Source: Portulaca oleracea
Taxonomy: Eukaryota; Streptophyta; Magnoliopsida; Caryophyllales; Portulacaceae
Direction: 5' to 3'
Assembly (NCBI GenBank): GCA_029582165.1
Contig: CM055873.1
Span: 42,587,295 to 42,651,294, forward strand
DNA: 64,000 nt
Shown: in pieces, positions 10,495 through 23,600 of the stretch
Position numbering within the stretch: the stretch's first letter is position 1
Layout of the letters: each line of letters begins with the position of its first letter
Made by a program: the position numbers and the translations under genes
The notes under the pieces: generated by a model
What the model was told of the DNA's origin: nothing
The model's input: the letters and a program-made list of their open reading frames with translations, nothing else
The model's database searches: none

Positions 10495-13400
10495 ATTTTT
10501 AGGTTTTGTTGATTAATTTTCCTCTGCAATGGTATATTTAGACCAATTTCTGAACAATAATTTGATACAACTTATTAGACCGCAGTGATTTAGCCTCTAA
10601 TTAGATTATATAGTTGATGTAAGACCATTAAAATTGAGTGTGGGTAGCTTTTCTACTGTATGGAAATGTACGAAGAGATTAAGAGAATGAAATCAGTGTT
10701 AATAGGAAATACTTAGAAAACAATAAGATCAGTACAAGATGTTTATCATTTTCGTTCTTATAAAAGAAACAACACTATCATGCTTATATATTTTTCCAGA
10801 AACAAAAAAAAAGATAAAAATATCAATTTAACATAGTATCGTGTTTTGATAGTGTAGAATGTTTCTTTTCCTACTATTACGGCAGTGAACAGTAAATAGA
10901 ACATAGAGTCATAAGTCAAATTTGGAGATTAGGGTTAACTCGGATTTGCTTTGTTCAGCGAGTCTACCTCTACCAGTTTAACTTGGAAGTAACCAAGTGG
11001 ACGGTGGACGGCACAAGTAATTTGTAACCAAGGACCATTTGATGGTGGCAAAGTTTCGTGTTTGATCAATTTAATCAATGTCAAAATTTGGATGAAAAAT
11101 TAATAACTATAATTATTCGATATTTTTAGGTTGGACAAATTGGATAAACGTAAACTCGGGTTATGGCCGTATTCAAATAATAAAAATATGACAATATTAT
11201 GTTCGAATCTTCTTTCAGTTTAGTTAATATTAAAATTCGGATAAAATTTTATGAATGAACCTAAATTTTTCCGAATTGGATAGATTCAAATATTTGAATA
11301 AGACAAAAACTTTGCCAGTTTAGGCGATGATCTTCTTCTAATCATGGAAACAAAGTGAACTGTGTTTCGACTTTTGGAATTTGTGAATGTTTTTTTTAGG
11401 TCATTATATATCCCAATATGAACTTTCAATTAATATTTAATAGGATTTTAGTAATTTACTATCAAGTTTCGACCCCCTTCTAATTTGTTCAGTTAGAAAA
11501 TGAGTTTGGGGTGGAGTTGTGGTGCATGTAATACCGAATTAAAAAGAAAACTTCACAACACATTATTATCATGCACCTAATAAAGAGTTTACCACACAGT
11601 GTAGCCGTGTAGGACCATCTGAATCGAACACTTCCAAAATTCTTATTATATTATAATTATATATATTGACAGTTCGCATTATCCAACATGTCATAACTCT
11701 AAGTTAGGATTATTCATAACCAAAAATGCATGTGTCAACTATTTGGTACATATGTGTAGAACGAGTACTTGTTGCATTGTGGACACATTTTTAGTAATGT
11801 TGAGTTGAAACTATTCAAGATTTGTCGTTCAGTGTGGGTGTTACGTTGCTAATGTTAGTTTTGCAAATCTTGGTTCTACTTAGGGCATGTCTTGTATAGG
11901 AGTTTTATTACATAAATCGTTTTGTTGTCACTTGCTTAAGAAGTTTTGGTGCATTGGATGCATAGTCATCTGCGTATTTGTATGTTGGTTATAGGTGGTC
12001 ATGGTCACCCTTAATTCCTAGAAAATGTTTTAAATTAGTATAAAGTTGACATTAAAAGTATAGCTTATATGTTTATTAAATGAGTTTGATAACATACTGA
12101 ATATCTCTAATTTAGATGTACAGACCCGCTAGTATCGTGTCATAGTTGAATTGCGTCAACCTAGTCCGTCTAAGGCTTGGAATAATTAGATAAATCCAAA
12201 ATTTTAGTTTTTTTATTTGTTTTTCAATCTTTTTACACATATAGTGATTTGTCTCAATTAAAATTCCGGATTCCACTTCTATAAATGAAAATGGTTACAC
12301 TCCGATTATGATAATTAATAAATTCAGAGTCTGTTCTTTTTTTAGTGTGAAAAATTTGAATAAGGTAAGATCAACAAATGAAATTCAGTAAAAACTAAAA
12401 GGTTGAGTATTAAAAATATAAAAATGGGGTAAATTTAAATTGAGTTAGATGAAGAGAATAATAGTCCCTAAAAAGCAAACACTTGAAAGAGATGTAAATA
12501 GAAGCTAGGATACATTCTATCATCACAAATTTATGTACTCATAAGATTTAAACTAAGGCTTTATAGTTTGAGGAAAGTGAGTACTAATAAGCCACCTCAA
12601 GTACTTTTCTTCAGGGCCATTTATAAAAGTATTATTTGATTATATTATATATTTCTTGTTACTAATAATTAAAGTTTATGTCAAGAAATATTGATAAAAG
12701 ATGAATGCATGCACTTTAAAATTAAATGGGTTACGTACGGGGAATACGAGTTGTACCCTAAGAATAAGAAAGAATAAGATGTGGTCAAAAGGCACAAAGG
12801 TACTACTCGGCGCATCATTGCTTTTGGAGATAAATAAAAATCACAACATGAAAATCAAACCATTGAATATTTCAACCATTTGATTAGTGTGAAGCTTAAC
12901 GAAGACGAAGTTTCTTTTATCTTTCTCAAAAAGAGATTGAAGCCTGCCGCTGCCCTTAATCCTTGTGGTTAGGCGTAGCCTACAAAGGTAGACAAACACA
13001 CACTTATAGTTGACTCGCTTTTTTTATTTAAAAAAAACCATAGAATTATATTATAAAAGTGTGTTTATTGCCATGTGTTGAATGTAATGGCATACTTGGC
13101 TTCTTTTTCAGGTTTGTTTCTCTCCCTTATGTCCATTTAGTGAGGTTGTAATTGGGTTTTAAAAGTTCACAGACCTTCTGTATTAGCTTTATCCATGGTT
13201 TTACAGGGTGAGTTTGGGTTTGGACCACCACACGCATGATGCTGCCACCTCACATCCAGGTCGGGTGCGTGCTGTGGTTCATGGGTCCCTTCTATATTCT
13301 TTTTATTTATTTTCGGGTTATTTTTCCTAGTTGACGTTGTCAACGTCCGTTTATCGTTCAACGTTCAATGACTTGGTCATTGAACGTTCTTGGATTTTCT

Positions 13401-14280
13401 TCCCCACTACCACAATTTCTTCCTCCTTTTCAGTTGCGGTTACTCAGAAAATCGGCTACTATCTCCACGTACCATAAATACCATGCGTTGCATTCCTTTT
13501 GATATACTACATCCTTCTTCCTTCCTCTCTTCTCTCACAATTTTCCTGGACAATTGCTACTGCATAATCCAATCCGCCAACCTCGAGTGCACAAGTCTGG
13601 GGGTAATTGTGTTAACCTTGGGGGAACAATCGACGTTTTCGATTTGCACCAAGGTCGTGCCGTATTCGTTTTCAAGACATTGGTTCTGTTCATGACACAA
13701 TGTGATTTTTCTCATTAACAACCATTGTTTCCTTATTATTTCCTACAACATGTACTTATGAACAATTTAGATAGGAAAAAAACTTATAAAAGTCATAATA
13801 TACTCAATTTTTTTGAGGTTGGACAAATTAAATCAAGCATATGCTAAAATTCCATTTAAAAAATTGGGTTGAAAATAAATTGAAAAAGATGTTGCATTTT
13901 AGATTTAAGTTTCAACCATAAAATTGATAATCATACTCTATTTTTCCTTGATCATACTAATTCGTACATTTGGTAGTGTGATAACATAAATATACATAGA
14001 AAAGAGATATGGTTCAAAAGAAAAAATCAAAAGAGATAATATTGAAGAAACTATATGACATTGTTAAATGTACATATTCTATAAGAAATTGATCCATCTA
14101 ACTAATAATATATGATAATTTATTTTCCATCTCAAAACACATTTTCAATAAATTACTCATTTAAAATCTGTTGTAGATTTCAAATCTTAGACATATTATC
14201 TTGTATAGCACCAAGAAATATATATGTGGTAATTGCATGTTTCGATCTCGCCCTTTCTTACAATCCTCATGATGCATTTA
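10495..14280. other. Intergenic DNA, no gene recognised
   Basis: AT-rich, mostly unique-looking sequence. A more GC-rich patch at 13150-13690 has short frames on both strands (64 and 101 codons) but no domain I recognise; it may be an old gene or transposon relic. It contains the inverted repeats described at 13329-13388. Confidence 0.5.
13329..13388. repeat. Two compact inverted repeats with TGACG/TTGAC cores
   Basis: GTTGAC-GTT-GTCAAC is followed within 20 bp by a perfect 13-bp inverted repeat: AACGTTCAATGAC (13360-13372), 3-nt spacer, GTCATTGAACGTT (13376-13388). TGACG is a bZIP-type and TTGAC a WRKY-type core, but no gene start is evident beside them. Confidence 0.6.
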
Positions 14281-14449
14281 GGCCATGTTTTTTAAGTTGA
14301 TAAGTTAGGTTTATCCTTACCTAATTTTACTTTACCTTACCTTATTTGATTCCCTAAAAACACTCAAATCAAAGTCAAAATTTTATCCTTACCTTTGTCT
14401 TTCCTTGTACTAAACCTAACATGATTCTACCATTCTAAAAAACATGATC
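14281..14449. mobile_element. Tourist-like MITE (169 bp)
   Basis: Begins GGCCATGTTTTTTAAG and ends in the inverted form AAAAAACATGATC. TTA is duplicated at 14278-14280 and 14450-14452. The interior has CTTACCTTACCTTA and AACACTCAAA words, shared with a second copy or relative near 48590-48860. Confidence 0.7.
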
Positions 14450-14864
14450 TTATTATATATTTTTTTTTATAGAAGTTAATGGCATAGATTTATCATTTAT
14501 GAAGTCAAACACCCAATATTTGAACATGGTACTCTCTTCAACCTTAAGCAACCATTTTTCAAACATCTCCCCTACCCAAATATTTAGAAAATGAACAATA
14601 GGACAACTTGATTTTATTAGCTCGAGACCATATGTTACCGTAATCTTTTTTGAAGGGATATGTTATGGTAATTGAATATATCTTGTTGAGTGTAGGCAAC
14701 CAATTAAAATAATATTCGAGCAGATTAAGTACAGCTCCTTTGCCTAATATAGACGACTTTTTTTTTTCTTTATTGCGGCAAGTAAGGAAAATGGTAATCC
14801 AAATTGTGATTTAGAGTTTTTTTCATAAAAATAAAATAAAATAAAATTTGGGGTGCATTTGGAA

Positions 14865-15015
14865 GGTCAAAAACTCTGGAAAATGGTCAATTTTCTCGGC
14901 TAGACTTATTTTTTTCTATATTTGGATGTACATTGATCATACCATTTCCTACATTTTCCTAGGAAAAATTTCTTTTGAGAGGGCTTGGGAAAATTTTTAC
15001 CAAACGCTCCCTTAG
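14865..15015. mobile_element. GTGCATTTGG-type MITE
   Basis: GGGGTGCATTTGG at the left is mirrored by CCAAACGCTCCC followed by TTA at the right. The interior has TTTTCCTAGGAAAA, like the larger relative at 25080-25500. The left target site is not clean. Confidence 0.5.
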
Positions 15016-15079
15016 TTTTAGTGTTAATTTATTTGCATCTCGCATTGACTCAAAAATAATAAATAAATTATTTACGACT

Positions 15080-15223
15080 CTGTTCTTTGGATTGGATTAT
15101 ATTAGATTAGATAAGTTAGGATGCTTTTTGGCGAATTGTGTTTTTAGAGAAGATGATTTTTTGGAGAATTATGTAAGGTTTAGATTGGATTGAATTAAAA
15201 AGAGTTATCAATCCAAAGAACAG
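15080..15223. mobile_element. Small MITE with 15-bp perfect terminal inverted repeats
   Basis: CTGTTCTTTGGATTG at 15080-15094 is exactly inverted at the right end (CAATCCAAAGAACAG, ending 15223). 144 bp, non-coding. No perfect target-site duplication was found, so the superfamily is unassigned. Confidence 0.65.
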
Positions 15224-15632
15224 GATTACATCTCGCAGCCTTATTGTTGCCAAACTTTGTGCTAACTGGATCCCAACTAGAAGTACGGTCGTGGTATTTT
15301 GCATTTAAGAGCATCTCCATTAGTTAAAATTGAAAGAGATATTTTCCAAATATGAATGTAAATTTAGTATGATTTGATATGATAAGCTGCTAGGTACGTA
15401 TGGTGTGATGATACTTAACGTAATGAAATTTACTAGAAACCAAAAGGGTTGGTGGAGTTGAGTCTTGTCTTTTTGTTCCAAGTGAATTGAATTGAATTCA
15501 ACCAAATTAATTGTATAGGAATCGGGAGGAATCGGGAGGTCATGAGATATGTGGCATCATTTTCTTGCTTCGACTGCTACAGTATTGGTATGATAAATAT
15601 GGTACTAGCTCAGTAGCTGATACTCAGAATTA

Positions 15633-15898
15633 GGCCAATGGTCTTTTCTGCGGTTGGCAAACTGCGGTGTCACAGCCTACCGCAGTTTGCCACAACCCAT
15701 CACAAAATACCATTCTACCACAATTCACCGCAACCCACCACAAATTACCTTTTCACAATTACTAATATAATATTTATATATATACAAAAAACTCACCACA
15801 ACATACTAATAACCCGCCACAATCACACCATAAGCCGCCACAATTTCACCGCACCATACTGCGTCATAACGCAGAATACCACATAAAAGAATATGGCC
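15633..15898. mobile_element. Tourist-like MITE, CCACAA-rich family, copy 2
   Basis: GGCCAATGGTCTTTTCTGCGG faces (inverted) GGCCATATTCTTTTATGTGG. TTA is duplicated at 15630-15632 and 15899-15901. The interior is a run of CCACAAC/CCGCAA words, which makes the family easy to spot. Confidence 0.75.
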
Positions 15899-16284
15899 TT
15901 AATGGATGGAATTTAAGCAAGCCTTGTCTTGTTTTTTCTTGAAAATTTTCTGTCATACTTTTGTAGGGACATGAATCACATGATAATAAAAAGTTTGAGC
16001 AATTCTTATGTAAGATTATTTTACCATAATCTTTTCAAAATATGTATAATTTTTTGGTGACTACTTATGAATATATGGATGACTAATCATTTGTTTGAGT
16101 TTATTCTGATAAAAAGTATCATTTGATAAATTATTAGTCATATTCATATTAAAAATCCATTCTAATATCCATTTCTAATCATAGAAAAATATCAAAACAA
16201 ATCACTCTACAAGAATTTTGTGTCACGGTAAGTTTACGTGATACAATACTATTCTAGAATTTGCAAAATCTTTTTTGACATTTT

Positions 16285-16565
16285 CATAGTGTATGCTGAC
16301 TCATTGCGATGCCACAACACACCGTACTTTGCCACAACCCACCACAACATACCAATCAACCACAGTTTACCACAACCCACCACAATCAATTTTTTAAAAT
16401 TTATTTATTTAAAAAACAATACCATATTTCATCTCATTTTTTCCAATTACTTTGTCACATATACCAATATAATTTACCATTATTAAAAACAAAACCCATC
16501 CCAACTTACCACAATCCACCGCAATTCCACCACTCCGCACTGCAGCCAGCTATAAAAGAACAGGG
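16285..16565. mobile_element. Tourist-like MITE, CCACAA-rich family, copy 3 (left end decayed)
   Basis: The right end TATAAAAGAACAGGG and the interior of CCACAACCCACCACAA words match copy 2. A TCA at 16284-16286 and 16566-16568 could be the target duplication. The left terminal repeat is not recognisable. Confidence 0.5.
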
Positions 16566-17354
16566 TCATAGTCAATAAAAATGTGTACAAAAATGTGTAT
16601 TTTAAAAACCAACATTTATAGACATGTTGATGAAAAGTTTGAAAATACAAATGTTTAAAGCACAAAAAGCCGAGAGAAAAGTTTTAAATCGGGTAAAAAA
16701 ATATGTTCAGTAATACACATATTTTCAGTAACACACCTTATTACTCATCTCAACCTCCAATTTGCTCCAGATTCAACTAAACCAAATCTCTTCTTAGTTC
16801 TTACCTATTCTCATTCTGCCTCCTACCTTCCATTTAACCTTTTCGTATAGGCTTCCCCATCCAATTTTGTTCTTGATTTATTTACCACTAGGGGACTGTA
16901 AATTTCAGCTGTAATATTTCCCAAAAGTTACAGGATTTACCAAATTCACAAAAATTTACCTTATAGTAGATAAATACTAGTTAAATATATGGACATAAGT
17001 GGCTTAAAAACTAATAGCATAACATTTGTATTTTGTAACAAGAGGCTGGGCATTAGGGTGCTGTAATTCCTTTTGAATATACAACAGCCAAAGCAGTGAA
17101 AGCCAAGTGAAAATATGCAAAGAGCATAGGTATGCAATTACATTAATTATTTAAGAGTGAGCAGTTTGGAAGCTTAACAGCAAAGTTAAGGTGAGAAATT
17201 ACAGGCAGAGCATCACCACCTCATATTTCATACTACTAACTCATTACCAAGTAGGTTACTCTGCTCAGGTTGCTACTCAAAAAGAGACTTTTTTTTTTTT
17301 TTTTATGAAACATAAATTAATATACATTGCCACCACCCCCACCCTCACTTTGTT
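16566..17354. other. Intergenic DNA downstream of SKIP35
   Basis: No gene recognised. The 3' UTR of the minus-strand SKIP35 gene probably ends somewhere between about 17100 and 17600. There is a T-run at 17288-17304. Confidence 0.4.
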
Positions 17355-17403
17355 GCCTCCCCTTCTCCTTCTCCTTCTCCTTCTCCTTCTCCTTCTCCTT
17401 CTT
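17355..17403. repeat. (CTTCTC)n microsatellite
   Basis: About eight units of CTTCTC/CTCCTT, read as GAAGGAGAAGG on the SKIP35 strand. It probably lies in or just past the SKIP35 3' UTR. Confidence 0.85.
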
Positions 17404-17652
17404 TGTCTATAATGTTGTTGCTTCTATTATACATCTCATACATTGCATTTATGACTTGACAAACCCACCAACTCAAACATTACATTGCCTCAACCTCAGC
17501 CTAGCCTAGCTATAACCTCAATAAGGTTGGACCACCCACCCACTCACCTATGAATGCAAGCTCACTCATGATTATTGCTTCTATGGCGGGTGGCATCGTT
17601 ACGAGAGGAAAGGACCGGCAGCAAACTTGTGGTTCGGTGCTCATTCCCTACG

Positions 17653-20600
17653 CTAAGTCGTCATATAAACCGGGGGCAAAAACGGGCGAAGATGGTGCTC
17701 TAGAATGGCCAAAAGCTCCCTGGTTTGGCCTGGCTCTGCGAGGGTCCCACCTCCGAGGCGTCTGACGGCTTCCACGAGCTGGCCTCTCAGCCTTTGGGAC
17801 AACAAGCGGCCTCCAGCGTCCACGCAATCTCTATACAAGGGGAGGTAGGCAATGGCGACCCTCAATGGCGGGGGGAGGTCGCGTAGGCAAAGAGGGGAGT
17901 CCCCCCGCCTCAAAATCCTGAACATGTTGACAAAGTGCTGCTGGCCCTGCAAGACCCCGTCCGTGAAGGCGGACTCCGACCAGTGGTCCCGGAGGAACGC
18001 CCGGAGCTCGGGGGCGACGGAGTTGTCCTCGGACTGGGCGATGTTGTCTGCAACCGCGTAGGTGGCGGTGGGGTCCCCCAGGAAGTCGGAGCGCAGGAGG
18101 AAGGCAACCCCCTCGAGGGACCCGCCGCTGCGCTCCCCGGCCGCCTTGAGGATCTCTATGCTGAGGGCGGCCAGCACGTGCTGGGGCACCTGGGGAAGCA
18201 GGTACGCGGCAACTTCAACCTGGCTGCTCGAGGTGGCCGCCGTCAGAGCCAGACATAGCTCCATGTCTTGACAGCCGCGACCTACAAACCATTGGACAAC
18301 GGGCAAGCAGCCCCTCTCGGCTGCCCTCATTAGGGGTCCCAGGAAGGCAATGGCGTTGCCTTCCTCCACCAGACACTCCATCGTGCCAATCTTCCCATAG
18401 TGAGATGCAAATCCCAAAGCCAGATCCACGTCGATGTCCAGACTGTTCCTCTGGGCAATCTACAATCATAAAATACACAATGTCAGCATTCAACTCTAAA
18501 AGAAACTTATTTCCAATCAATCAACAAACAGAAATGACTATACAACATGGGCTAACAGCCAACATGGGCATTTTAAGAGTTCAGTTATTCAGCTGCTAGA
18601 TCTTGCCCTGCCACAATGAAACATGAATAACATTTTACGAAGATTGGTTTCTCCTAATTTCCATGCAGGCAGTATACTGCAGATATCACTTGCAGCAACA
18701 GGAAAACTATTTTAGGTGGGAAGCTAATGAAACTCAACTTACCATTCCCAACACTTTATACACCTTCAAAGTTTCAACTAAAGAGAGAAACATATGCGTA
18801 ATTAATGAAAATCAGAATAGTATTAACCTGACTGTATTTCCAGATGAGAGAAAGTTTGATTTTCATGAAATGGCATAGTCAATGTGAATTTCGTCTTTAA
18901 AAGGCGGTCCAATACATTCCAAGATCAAACATGCTAGAATTTACAGCTTATCAACCACATCCCTCTTTTCTTTGTTCCTAAACCATGATATGCGGAAAGA
19001 ATAACCAACAGGGAAAGTTTGACTAAGAGCACAAAAAGCCCACCTGTTTCAAATGAACCTGAATTTTCTACATGTACATAATATGGACCAACCGATACTA
19101 GTTCACAATAGAAGCCAAGAAGGCATTATCATGAGTTCATGACCAGTCTGGATCTCGTAAGCAGTACGATGACAGGTACCACCTTTTGACACCCAAATGC
19201 TACAAACTTAGACAGAACAAGACATCCTTTAATACTCAATGACACGGCCACAATACAAGTATCCCTCCCTTGCACACCAAAAGACTCAAACCCAGGAACA
19301 CAACAAGATTAGTTTCTTTTCTGGCTTCCTTGAAATTTCAAACCACAGATAATCCAATTCATCTTCCTTTGGTCATCCTTTTCCCTTCACTGCCTTCCCA
19401 GCAACCAACAAAATATGAAGTTTTCAGTAGCAGAGGGCTTCTCTAAAAAAAATTTACTCCCGGGTGATAAAGTAGGATAGCTGCACTGCATTGCACCCTA
19501 TCAGTTGCAAAAACTGATTGGTCAGGTAAATATTGAATTATCAGTGTGTCCCTATTTGGGTCTCACTTCACATATTCAATATTTACCTATTGTTGAAATG
19601 GAGACTGGAAAATGATGCACAATCACCTCTTCACCAATTGTACATCCAAATTTTCTATAATTTTAACAAGTACCAAAGATGCATCCAATTTCAGGTAACC
19701 AGCTCCTTATAAATGCATCATTCAAGAAACACATGCGTGGCAGGAAAATACAAGGAGCAGGAGCACTTATAAATGCACGTGCACACGAATTAAGAAAATT
19801 AACGGCATCACACATTATCACATATAACACCTTCCAGTCCCGCCAGCTGGCCCCTGCCTGTCTCCCGTCTCTTTAGTGTTAACAACAAGCAACAGTTTAA
19901 CCTATGTTACTCCGACTCTTCATTTTCTCTGTTGTACCCATGTCAGACCCTTGATATCCGGACAAGGGTATGACACTTGACACTTCAAATTACAATGAAA
20001 ATGTATAAAATTTCTTTAAAGTAGCCGAGTCTGACACCCGTATCCGTGTCCGATAAGGACATGCGTACCCGAGTCCGAGTAACATAGAGTTTAACAACTC
20101 CCCCATCCCCTCTCCCCCACAACCTTATAAAACCTCGGATAGAATAGGGAGCCTACTATGGTCCAAATCCAATGATATGCAACCTGGTGTAAACAAAGCA
20201 GAGTATGAATATCATTCTCTCACTACTGAAAATGTACAAACAATAATCATAGTTCACTTCAGAATACTTGAGTCCACACATGGGTTACACGGCCGGTTCA
20301 ACATCATTCAGATCATCACGTACATGTTAACACTTTAACAGATCTTAACCACTTTTGAGTTCATGATGAGCACAAACAGGCATCATAACTTGTTAATCAA
20401 GTTCAGGACTTCAGAGATGTGTTTTTACTGTTCCAAAAGTCTTATTTACACTTTAGCAGTCCATAATTTGAGACGCTCACAATTATTGATGAACAGCCAA
20501 ACCAGACCTCTTTTGGTTCAAACTAACTTTTCACTTTGAGCACCTTTCTCCCTCAAAGCGAGTCTTGGGTGACAATTATGTCATCCATGATGCTGGGTAA

Positions 20601-23600
20601 CTACCTCAAGATCTAAAAGTTTGGGATCAGAAAAATCATATATTATATGACAACAATCTATTCACGGTGTATTTCATACTTTATGTACACAAGGCTCTAT
20701 GATGACAACATCACAACAAAGAAAAATAAAATAAAATAAAACAAGGGGAGAAAAACAAAAGCCACTAGAAATGTCTGACAAGACATCCATCATAAGGAAA
20801 AGAAAACCTTTTACTCACAAGGACTTTTTGATTATCCATTGAACTTCTAACTTTGAAAATTATGGTTAACACATGACATCAATAGAAACATAATTGCATA
20901 TGACGTCGGACAATGTATATCAGATTGAACTTCAAGTTGCTTAACTTTCTTACAGTTATCAAATTCCTTAATAAGTTTCATCTTGAAGCCTAAAGGCTGT
21001 CTAAGTCAAAATATGGAAACGAGGAGGTAGACTAGTCTTCTATACATGAGTATTATGTAAGCCTAGCTCTAGCAACCTATCAAACAAAGTACACGACAGT
21101 CTAAAAAGGATTCGCAACAGAAATCCAGGCCTGAGCAATAATCCAATCTCATTTCGTGCCAGAGATAATTGCAAATCTTACATTGCGTTCTTTTTCAAGT
21201 ATAACTTGAGAGCAAATGCCCCAAGTCCTAGGTACTTTGATATCAGATTCCACTCACACACTTGCCAGGAAGACCCCCCCCCCCCCCCTCTTCCAGTTGT
21301 ATTATATGTCAAGACATATCATATCTCGTCTCAGAGTTTCTGAACACCCATCTTCCAGCATTGCAATCAGACATTTTCTGTCCCCTCTTCTTAAGGTCAG
21401 TAGCTGGAACTTCAACGGGTTCAATTTTAACCACATCCAATTTAGGTGAAAAGCAGGAAACGTCACTAGCAGAAATTGTGTACATAATTATCTAAACACT
21501 CAAAATCAACCAAACCTAAATTCGAAATCATACAGCATGATTTTTTAGATCGAACCTCGAATCGACACAACCTGACTTAAAGAATCGCTGCAAATATCCA
21601 CTTCGTCCTCTAGATAAGCTTGTGGGATACATGCAAAACACCCGAATAGGACACAAAAAGCAAACATATATGCCACCCACATTGCCTTTCACCAGCTCTG
21701 ATGCAAGTACAATGGTGGTCAACCACATCTTGGGGGCACTGGTATTCTAATTATCAGAAGTCCCATTCATATTATCTTTCGAGAGCTGCTCAACCTTTCT
21801 ACAATGCTGCAAGTAATTTAGCAGCGTCCCTCAGGCTTCAATTACAGCTCAATCAATTTTTGATCAGAATTCAGAAGATAAAATGCTTCAGTGATTACAT
21901 CACAAATTTAGGGTCGCCAAAATGAGGTGATTTCTGCAGTTATTTGCAGAACTTCTGACTTTAAAACTGAAGTGGAAATTGAAGACACTCTGGCACCTTT
22001 GACAAGTCAGTTGAGTAAGGTTTGGAAAACCCCAGCTCCTTGACAAGACGCTGAATAGTTATCAGAGATCATCCTAAGTTACACTAGTATTTCGAATCGA
22101 TAGAGCTGCATGACTACATATTAAAGCTCCCTTTCGTGTGTCAATGAAGTTTCCATCACGCATTAGGTAGCTCAGAAATTTGAAATATAGACAAGAACAG
22201 GGAGACACTGTGATGAAGAGAATTCAAATACCTGAAGCAGAATGCGAACTAACTCTGTGCTGCCAAAACGTGAGGCTTCAAGAAAACACTGATTCACATT
22301 GTCTGCACCACCCTCAACCAGCATCCCAAGAAGCCCATGAATAACAGAAGCTGATGTTCCAGAAGACCAGCCCGCATCAAACGAACTACTGAAAAGAGTA
22401 AGAGGGAAACAAGCTGCATCAAATGCCTCTGTAAAATCCTTCCCAGTAAGGTTCTTTCCAGCAAGATCAAGAAATATCTTGAACGCTGACAACTGAAGCT
22501 GGATCTCCGCCGCTGGGTCATGGTGTGCTTTGTCCTGGTTTCCGTGACACCGAGAATGAAATCCGATGCATTTCAATGCCCACTCTGTGAATTTTTGCAC
22601 CTTAGCACCGGCCTCTGCCTTCAAGACATCATCACCATTGCATTCCTGAAGCCGTTCATGCAACCTACTTGAGGTATTTACATCAAGTAAGAATTGAAGT
22701 TAGCTACAAGCATTGATGTAAGTAGTATGCATATGATGCACAGGTAGAACAGGGAGTCATTTTCCATAAAACATAGGAACCCTCTTTATGCCAAGTCAAA
22801 TGCAAGCAGAAGAAAATAACTTTAGTTTGATGAGCAAACATCCATATTAGATAAAAACTCATCAAAAAGAATTCATGCTAGACAAAAGCAGCCCAGTTAA
22901 CTTTATCACATTTCATCAATCAAATAGTGTATACATGTATGTCTTCAGAGTAACTATAATTCACTTAGCAGTGATCCAGCCAAAAAGAATAAGTTATACC
23001 TTTGTGCCATTACCGTCACAGTATCGGCAAGACTCATCGTTCGGCTCTGGCATGCCGAGACGCAAGATGCAAGAAACGAAGTCCTAAGAGCTGCCCTTGT
23101 GAAGTCAAAAGCTCCGTTCGATATGGTCTTCTTAATTAGCCCAGTTATACCATGTAACTCCTCATGCGTGCTCAGAAACCAAATCGAATCCAACGAGATG
23201 CAGAGGAAATCATTAAGAGTGGACGGATCAGCCAACGATATCAAACTCTCTGCAAGGTCCCAATCATGATGACTCACGGCACTTTGAAACAGCTTTCCCA
23301 GCTCAATCCGATCTTGACGGCTGAGTTTCTTCTCATTTTCTGCATTTCCTTTCTTCCCAACCTGAGAACCTGTCGACTTGTACTTTCTAGCACTATAACA
23401 ACCACCCTTAGTCGCCCCCGAATCCTCAACATATAGAGGCCCCTCTCTCGCAAATGCCACATTACTTCCCTCACCGGACTCAGGAACTTTACTTTCAGCT
23501 TCAATTTCTGCAATCCCAGTTCCAACCTGATCGATATCCATCTCAGAAGACACCTGATTTTCATCATTAGTCACCATTTTGAACCCACCTGATTTATCCA

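Noticed and set aside
10350..10500. Telomerase RNA, U6, U3 or 7SL gene behind the USE/TATA promoter
   Set aside because: No template CTAAACCC and no conserved start or internal motifs of these RNAs were seen.
13167..13695. Possible gene in the GC-richer patch
   Set aside because: Frames of 64 and 101 codons on opposite strands have no recognisable domain and no splice structure that I could support.
16204..16235. CACTCTACAAGAATTTTG as a CACTA terminus
   Set aside because: An extra base breaks the CACTA motif, and no subterminal array follows.
17327..17509. Plus-strand frames of LLLLL or FSFSFS
   Set aside because: They translate the CTTCTC microsatellite.
17910..18271. Several open frames on both strands over SKIP35 exon 3
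   Set aside because: GC-rich coding DNA keeps other frames open; only the SKIP35 frame has homology and splices correctly.
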